Made by a program: the position numbers and the translations under genes. From Anaerolineaceae bacterium (GTDB lineage Bacteria > Chloroflexota > Anaerolineae > Anaerolineales > Anaerolineaceae), in the NCBI GenBank assembly GCA_011620465.1, contig WOZC01000091.1, positions 1 through 9,889 of the forward strand: DNA of 9,889 bases, given 5' to 3'. This document shows positions 6,007 through 9,889 of the stretch, one piece after another. Within the stretch, counting starts at the first letter, position 1, and each line of letters begins with the position of its first letter. A model generated the notes under the pieces. It saw only the letters and a program-made list of their open reading frames with translations. It was not told the origin of the DNA and searched no databases.

Positions 6007-7008
6007 CTATCGTGATTGGCTTCTCTGGATCACTTCCAACATTGGGAAAGCTTTTGCCAGACCCTCCACTGTGCAGGTGACCGGGTTTTCGACCACATAT
6101 GCTGGAATGCCCAGCGCTATTGTTAGGTATTTATCCAGACCCTTCATTAACGAGGTTCCGCCACAAAGCGCGACTCCGCGATCGATGATATCCGAAATCA
6201 ATTCCGGAGGGGTCTTTTCGAGCACGCGTCGAATCGTGGCGACAATTTCTTCCAAGGGCGGCTGCATGGATTCCACGATTTCGTTGGTGGTTAGCGAAGC
6301 AGGTTTTGGAAGACCGGAAACCTGGTCCTGCCCTTGGATTTCCATGGTTTTTTCATCCTCGGTCGGAATTGCAGCGCCAATATTGAGTTTCAACTGCTCA
6401 GCAGTTGTTTGACCAATGACAAGACCGTATTTTTTGCGAACATAGTTGATGATAGCATCATCGATGCGCAAGCCGGCTGTTCGGCTGGTCTCGGCACTGA
6501 CAATACCTGACATGGAAATAACAGCAGCCTGGGCTGTTCCCGCTCCAAGCGAAATGATCATATTGCCGGTAGGCGTGTTGATGGGTAAATCGATTCCAAT
6601 TGCGGCTGCCAAAGGTTGTGGAACAAGGTTGACTTCGCGTGCGCCTGCGCCGAGTCCAGCCTCCTGGACAGCTCTGCGTTCGACACTGGTTACGCCATAG
6701 GGGGTTGAAATGATCAACCGGGGGCGGAAGAAGAGCGTCGGTCCGGTCACTTTTCGGATCATTTCACGCAAGAAGATTTCCGTCAACTCATATTCTGCGA
6801 TGACACCATTGCGGAGCGGACGTACAACCTCGATCGACTCAGGAACACGTCCCATCATACCAAGAGCAGTTGTGCCATATTCGACCAGTTTCATCTCGTC
6901 CACTACGATCGCAACAACGGTGGGTTCTTGAATCAAAATTTGATTCCCCTCTGCGATTTGAGTATTGAAGGTGCCCAAGTCGATGCCTAATTCTCGAGAA
7001 AGTCCCAT
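6007..7008 (-). CDS. mreB: MreB-family actin-like protein with altered ATPase residues
   Basis: The 333-residue length and the colinear motifs place this in the MreB family, whose filaments guide cell wall synthesis at the inner membrane. Phosphate-1 is GIDLGTFNT (8-16); ERRAVQEAGLGAGAREV (110-126), AIINYVRKKYG (185-195), CPPELxSDI-like TPPELISDI (266-274) and adenosine-site LCGGTSLMKGLD (281-292) follow in family order. Two active-site positions differ from typical MreB. The EEPMAAAIG motif is PQPLAAAIG, putting Gln131 where the catalytic Glu normally precedes Pro. Phosphate-2 DIGGGT is SLGAGT, with Ser153 for the Asp. ATP binding may persist while hydrolysis is likely impaired (inference). 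No mreC, mreD or rodA gene is adjacent; it converges on rex and stands alone. ATG at 7008 has AGGA 5-6 nt upstream. It may be a specialised MreB paralogue and not the main shape protein. Confidence 0.86.
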   Translation of the reverse strand: MGLSRELGIDLGTFNTQIAEGNQILIQEPTVVAIVVDEMKLVEYGTTALGMMGRVPESIEVVRPLRNGVIAEYELTEIFLREMIRKVTGPTLFFRPRLIISTPYGVTSVERRAVQEAGLGAGAREVNLVPQPLAAAIGIDLPINTPTGNMIISLGAGTAQAAVISMSGIVSAETSRTAGLRIDDAIINYVRKKYGLVIGQTTAEQLKLNIGAAIPTEDEKTMEIQGQDQVSGLPKPASLTTNEIVESMQPPLEEIVATIRRVLEKTPPELISDIIDRGVALCGGTSLMKGLDKYLTIALGIPAYVVENPVTCTVEGLAKAFPMLEVIQRSQSR

Positions 7009-7125
7009 AATTTTCCTGTCATTGCGTGAGTTAACTAATTTATTCTACCATTGATGGTGTTTATTCTGGATGTCCCGATGTAGAGAAGCAAATACTTGCG
7101 AGGTTATTTAAAAGGTCCCGAATCG

Positions 7126-7704
7126 TCAGGGAGTGGAGAAGAATTGCAAGGCGTAACGCAGTCTTTCTTCCACATCCTGGCTGAAATCCTTTGGGATGCT
7201 TTGAACTGCTGTCTGGGCTTCGACCACGCTAAAACCAAGTGCGACCAATGATTCGATAACCTCATCATCACTGCTGGAACCCCTGAAGACCTGGTAATCA
7301 CCGATATCGGGAAACTTACCCTGTAAGTGGATGACAATTTTTTGAGCGGTTTTCTTACCCACGCCTGGAACGCGCACGAAATATTCTGATTTCTCAGCTA
7401 ATACCGCGTTGCGAATGTTATCCATAGAAAGATTAGAAAGGATGGCGAGCGCCAGCTTGGGTCCGACCCCATCGACTCCCAGTAAAAGGTTGAAAATAGT
7501 TTTTTCTTCCTGGGTATTGAAGCCATAAAGTGCTAACAAGTCCTGACGGATGACCATGTGAATCAACAAATGCAGCGAATCCCCAACCTGGTATTCAGTC
7601 AGCATTTTTTTGTCGACAAAAACTTCAAAGCCAACTCCCTGGACATCCAGGGTGAGCGAATCGTTGGAAATGTAATTGATGATCCCATTGAGTGAGTTAA
7701 TCAT
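7126..7704 (-). CDS. ruvA: Holliday junction branch migration protein RuvA
   Basis: A 192-residue protein of normal RuvA length. RuvA binds four-way DNA junctions as a tetramer and loads the RuvB motor for branch migration during recombinational repair. The N-terminal OB-fold domain (about 1-62) has the MINSLNGIINYI opening and GVGFEVFV. Two helix-hairpin-helix motifs follow: LLGVDGVGPKLALAIL (74-89) and VRVPGVGKKTAQKIV (110-124), which grip the DNA backbone. The C-terminal domain III (about 147-190, EVIESLVALGF...) contacts RuvB. ruvB is not adjacent. The ATG at 7704 overlaps the TGA of the preceding methyltransferase gene by 4 bp (ATGA), with AAGGT upstream, so translation is probably coupled. 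It is the last gene of the yebC-ruvC operon, followed by about 120 bp before the MreB-family gene. Confidence 0.97.
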   Translation of the reverse strand: MINSLNGIINYISNDSLTLDVQGVGFEVFVDKKMLTEYQVGDSLHLLIHMVIRQDLLALYGFNTQEEKTIFNLLLGVDGVGPKLALAILSNLSMDNIRNAVLAEKSEYFVRVPGVGKKTAQKIVIHLQGKFPDIGDYQVFRGSSSDDEVIESLVALGFSVVEAQTAVQSIPKDFSQDVEERLRYALQFFSTP

Positions 7705-8510
7705 GGTCTGACCTTTTTCCTGTGTTGATTATATATTTGATAAAGCATAACACCAGTAGCGACCGAGAGGTTTAAGGAGTCCAAATCCCCTTCCATTGGG
7801 ATGCTGATCATGGTTTGGCAGAGTTGCTGGTAAGGAGTGGATAATCCTTTGCGTTCGCTGCCCATCATCAGTAACAGTGGGTCAGGATAGTCGAATTCGA
7901 AACAGTCTCGCTCAGCTTTGTCAGAGGTACCGATCGTGCTCATCGCGGGGTTTTGCTTCAGAAAACGCTCAAGGACAGGCAAGTCCGCCTTGAAAACGGT
8001 GACGGTAAAAATTGCGCCCATGGATGCCTTGATGGCTGCCGGGTCATAGGGATCGGTGGAATAATCGAGCAATATCAAACCTTTTGCTCCAACAGCATCA
8101 CAAGTTCGTAAGACAGTGCCCAAATTTCCAGGATTTTGCACGGCTTCCAGAGCGACCCAGTTACCAGTTTTGATCCCGGATAAATTGGTCAATTCAGCCC
8201 AGTTTTGGCGGATCACAGCTGCAATTCCCTGGGGTTTTTCCTTACGTGCCAGGCTTTCGAACACTTCCTTACTGATCTCAATCAGCTCAACCGATGTGTC
8301 CACTTTAAGCTTTTCAACCAGACTTCTTCCGTAGTCACTGACCAGGAGTTCGTCACAATAAAGCAGTTCCTGGATTTGGGCGCCTGAATCAACAGCCTGA
8401 CCAACAACACGCAAGCCTTCAGCCAGAAAGGTATTGTTGGCTGCACGTTCCTTGGAATCTGCAAGTTTACGTATTGCCTTGATTCGTGGGTTGCTGGTGC
8501 TGCTGATCAT
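7701..8510 (-). CDS. TrmH/SpoU-family RNA 2'-O-ribose methyltransferase
   Basis: A 269-residue SPOUT-class enzyme that transfers a methyl group from SAM to a ribose 2'-OH in rRNA or tRNA. The N-terminal substrate-binding domain starts SSTSNPRIKAIRKL and includes NNTFLAEGLRVVGQAV (25-40), as in the 23S rRNA/TrmH-like subgroup. The catalytic domain shows all three SpoU motifs: motif 1 NPGNLGTVLRT (126-136, with the catalytic-type Asn and Arg), motif 2 MGSERKGL (216-223), and motif 3 SIPMEGDLDSLNLSVATG (236-253), which forms the trefoil-knot SAM site. I chose ATG 8510, which overlaps the ruvC stop by 4 bp (ATGA) and gives the family's usual start; a start at 8555 would add 15 unrelated residues read inside ruvC. 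The exact RNA target cannot be told, so no symbol is given. It sits between ruvC and ruvA. Confidence 0.94.
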   Translation of the reverse strand: MISSTSNPRIKAIRKLADSKERAANNTFLAEGLRVVGQAVDSGAQIQELLYCDELLVSDYGRSLVEKLKVDTSVELIEISKEVFESLARKEKPQGIAAVIRQNWAELTNLSGIKTGNWVALEAVQNPGNLGTVLRTCDAVGAKGLILLDYSTDPYDPAAIKASMGAIFTVTVFKADLPVLERFLKQNPAMSTIGTSDKAERDCFEFDYPDPLLLMMGSERKGLSTPYQQLCQTMISIPMEGDLDSLNLSVATGVMLYQIYNQHRKKVRP

Positions 8511-9004
8511 TGGCTCTCTATCAAACGTTGCATCTGAAGATAGCCTAAATGACATAATGCGATTGCAAGTGCGTCGGCGGCGTCATCTGGTTTGGGAATG
8601 TCATCGAGGTGGAGGGTGATTTTTACCATTTCCTGAACTTGTTTTTTATCAGCGTTTCCATAAGAGGTTACTGCTTGTTTAACGGCGTTTGGAGAATATT
8701 CTGCAATGGGCAAATTGTGTTGAGCCAGACAAAGGGTAATAACACCTCGGGCTTCACTGACTGCCATCGCGGTCTTTTGATTTTTCTGGAAGAATAACTT
8801 CTCCACCGCGCTATACTCAGGTTGATATCGCTCGATCAGGCCGGTCAGTTCCCGGTAAAGATAAATCAAACGGCTGGAGGTATCACCTTCAGCCGTTGAG
8901 TTGATTACGCCGTGTGCGATCAGTTCTGGTTCATTCAGGTCATTCAGCCTGACCAGACCGAATCCGGTGATTGCGATTCCAGGGTCAATCCCCAAAATGA
9001 TCAT
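8507..9004 (-). CDS. ruvC: Crossover junction endodeoxyribonuclease RuvC
   Basis: A 165-residue RNase H-fold nuclease that, as a dimer, cuts Holliday junctions symmetrically to finish recombination. MIILGIDPGIAITGFG opens the protein with catalytic Asp7. Glu68 lies in AVEKLFFQKNQKTAM (66-80), and PDDAADALAIALCH (139-152) provides Asp141 and Asp144, so all four metal-binding acids are present. SPNAVKQAVTSYGNADKKQV (104-123) is the DNA-contact region typical of RuvC. The ATG is 3 bp after the yebC stop (TAATAAATG context) and no good Shine-Dalgarno is visible, which suggests reinitiation by ribosomes leaving yebC. It overlaps the next gene by 4 bp. Confidence 0.97.
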   Translation of the reverse strand: MIILGIDPGIAITGFGLVRLNDLNEPELIAHGVINSTAEGDTSSRLIYLYRELTGLIERYQPEYSAVEKLFFQKNQKTAMAVSEARGVITLCLAQHNLPIAEYSPNAVKQAVTSYGNADKKQVQEMVKITLHLDDIPKPDDAADALAIALCHLGYLQMQRLIESQ

Positions 9005-9007
9005 TTA

Positions 9008-9757
9008 TTATTCGATAGCTTCAATATGTTCGTCGCCAAACTTCAGGTTGGAGAAGACATTTTGGACATCATCGTTTTCTTCAAGAGCGTTGATTACCTT
9101 AAGGACCGCGACGGTTTGGTCGAAATCCAGTTCAACTTCCTGGTTTGGGATCATGCGTAAGCCAGCGTCTTCGATATGGAATTTTGCAGCTACCAGGCTG
9201 TCAAGGATGTCTTTGAATGTATCCGCTGCACCGATGATCTCGATATAACCGTCTTCTTCCGTGACGTCATCTGCGCCGCCTTCCAGAGCTGCTTCAAAAG
9301 CCTTGTCGAAGTTCTTACCATCCGACTTGACAGAAAAGACAGCCTTGCGATCGAATTGCCAGCTAACAGAACCATTGCTTGCCAGATCGCCTCCGCCTTT
9401 AGAGAGAATATGTCGCAAATCGGCAACGGTACGGTTGCGATTTTCTGTTACACATTCGATGATTGCTGCTGTACCGCGTCCAAGGTAACCTTCGTAGGTA
9501 ATTTCTTCCAATTCAGCTGCGTCTTTATCTTCGCCGGTTCCGCGCTTGATGGCACGTTCAATGCTTTCTTTGGGCATATTGCTGTTTTTGGCACGATCGA
9601 TGGCAAGCTCCAGTCCGACGTTCATGCTGGGGTCACCTCCACCTCGCCGAGCTGCTAAAGCAATTTCCCTTGCCAGACGTGTGAAGACTGCACCTTTCTT
9701 TGCATCGGCTGCGCCCTTCTTGCGTTTGATCGTGGACCAATGTGAATGTCCGGACAT
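9008..9757 (-). CDS. yebC: YebC/TACO1-family translation or transcription factor
   Basis: A 249-residue YebC-type protein of normal length. The N-terminus MSGHSHWSTIKRKKGAADAK matches the family signature, followed by GAVFTRLAREIALAARRGGGDP (23-44), NSNMPKESIERAIKRGTG (58-75) and EGYLGRGTAAIIE (88-100). The acidic second half is typical of domains 2-3. Members were first described as DNA-binding regulators of genes including ruv loci. Work on YebC and mitochondrial TACO1 indicates a ribosome-linked role in easing stalling, for example at proline runs; which applies here is not shown. It heads the operon yebC-ruvC-methyltransferase-ruvA, with AAGGAG 7 nt before the ATG and an extended -10 promoter upstream. 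Confidence 0.97.
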   Translation of the reverse strand: MSGHSHWSTIKRKKGAADAKKGAVFTRLAREIALAARRGGGDPSMNVGLELAIDRAKNSNMPKESIERAIKRGTGEDKDAAELEEITYEGYLGRGTAAIIECVTENRNRTVADLRHILSKGGGDLASNGSVSWQFDRKAVFSVKSDGKNFDKAFEAALEGGADDVTEEDGYIEIIGAADTFKDILDSLVAAKFHIEDAGLRMIPNQEVELDFDQTVAVLKVINALEENDDVQNVFSNLKFGDEHIEAIE

Positions 9758-9796
9758 ATGAATTCTCCTTAAATATGAATGAAAAACTAACCAAAA

Positions 9797-9805
9797 ATTA
9801 TATCA
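9797..9805 (-). promoter_or_regulatory. Extended -10 promoter of the yebC-ruvC-ruvA operon
   Basis: On the minus strand TGATATAAT is a perfect extended -10 (TG-N-TATAAT). No strong -35 lies at 16-18 nt, consistent with extended -10 promoters. The predicted start near 9790 leaves a leader of about 33 nt containing the AAGGAG site of yebC. Confidence 0.65.
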
Positions 9806-9824
9806 TGAAGTCACGGCTTGGATG

Positions 9825-9847
9825 GATACAAACGCAGATACAAACGC
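9825..9847. repeat. 11-bp tandem direct repeat upstream of yebC
   Basis: GATACAAACGC occurs at 9825-9835 and again at 9837-9847, a period of 12 bp or just over one helical turn. The pair lies about 20-50 bp upstream of the yebC -10, where an activator or repressor could bind on one face of the DNA. The remaining bases to the window edge (9848-9889) hold no gene that I can support. Confidence 0.5.
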
Positions 9848-9889
9848 TGAGGTTTGGATTAATGTGACATTTGGTAGAGCAGGAAAATC

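Noticed and set aside
7047..7058. A palindrome ACCAT-TG-ATGGT upstream of the MreB-family gene.
   Set aside because: It is short, and no convincing promoter could be placed around it; it may occur by chance.
8511..8555. An N-terminal extension of the SpoU-family methyltransferase (15 residues).
   Set aside because: It lies within ruvC, does not match the family start, and the ATG at 8510 forms a typical ATGA overlap.
9849..9889. A TTGGTAGAGCAGG segment near the right edge resembling a tRNA D-arm.
   Set aside because: The partner GCTC strand of the D-stem is missing upstream (GACA is found instead), no acceptor stem can be placed, and the window ends before an anticodon arm could be checked.

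Overview
The window looks like chromosome from an anaerobic bacterium, plausibly of the Chloroflexota (Anaerolineae type). This placement is tentative. It rests on the overall look of the proteins (a Rex redox repressor, an MreB relative, a DUF2207-type membrane protein with a Cys-Ala tail beside PqqD-fused radical SAM proteins) and not on a phylogeny. Base composition is moderate and even. I see no insertion sequence, phage gene, CRISPR array or rRNA/tRNA gene.

Region 1 (positions 1-5143, minus strand, read right to left) is a tight run of five genes. In transcription order they are: a small two-helix membrane protein with a C-terminal zinc ribbon; a 590-residue DUF2207-like membrane protein with a signal peptide, an extracytoplasmic domain, one membrane helix and a cytoplasmic part ending in a Cys-Ala tail with seven cysteines; an intact radical SAM/SPASM enzyme with an N-terminal PqqD-like domain; a paralogue of that enzyme that has lost every iron-sulfur cluster cysteine; and a class I SAM methyltransferase cut by the window edge. 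Spacings are -7, +15, +2 and +18 bp, so they very probably form one operon. My main hypothesis is that this is a peptide-modification (RiPP-like) system in which the radical SAM enzyme, helped by its dead paralogue, modifies the cysteine tail of the membrane protein. The genes are seen; the chemistry is inferred.

Region 2 (5144-5905) is a 141-bp divergent control region followed by rex on the plus strand. It holds overlapping back-to-back -10 elements and two inverted repeats of identical 6-4-6 geometry. One repeat overlaps the -35 of the operon and lies just downstream of the predicted rex start, so one regulator, possibly Rex itself, could govern both directions.

Region 3 (5906-7125) carries a convergent MreB-family gene on the minus strand whose expected ATP-hydrolysis residues are replaced (Glu to Gln and Asp to Ser), with no mreC/mreD beside it.

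Region 4 (7126-9889, minus strand) is a compact housekeeping operon: yebC (translation/regulatory factor), ruvC (Holliday junction resolvase), a SpoU/TrmH-family rRNA/tRNA ribose methyltransferase, and ruvA (Holliday junction binding). The last two junctions are 4-bp ATGA overlaps. An extended -10 promoter and an 11-bp tandem direct repeat lie upstream of yebC.
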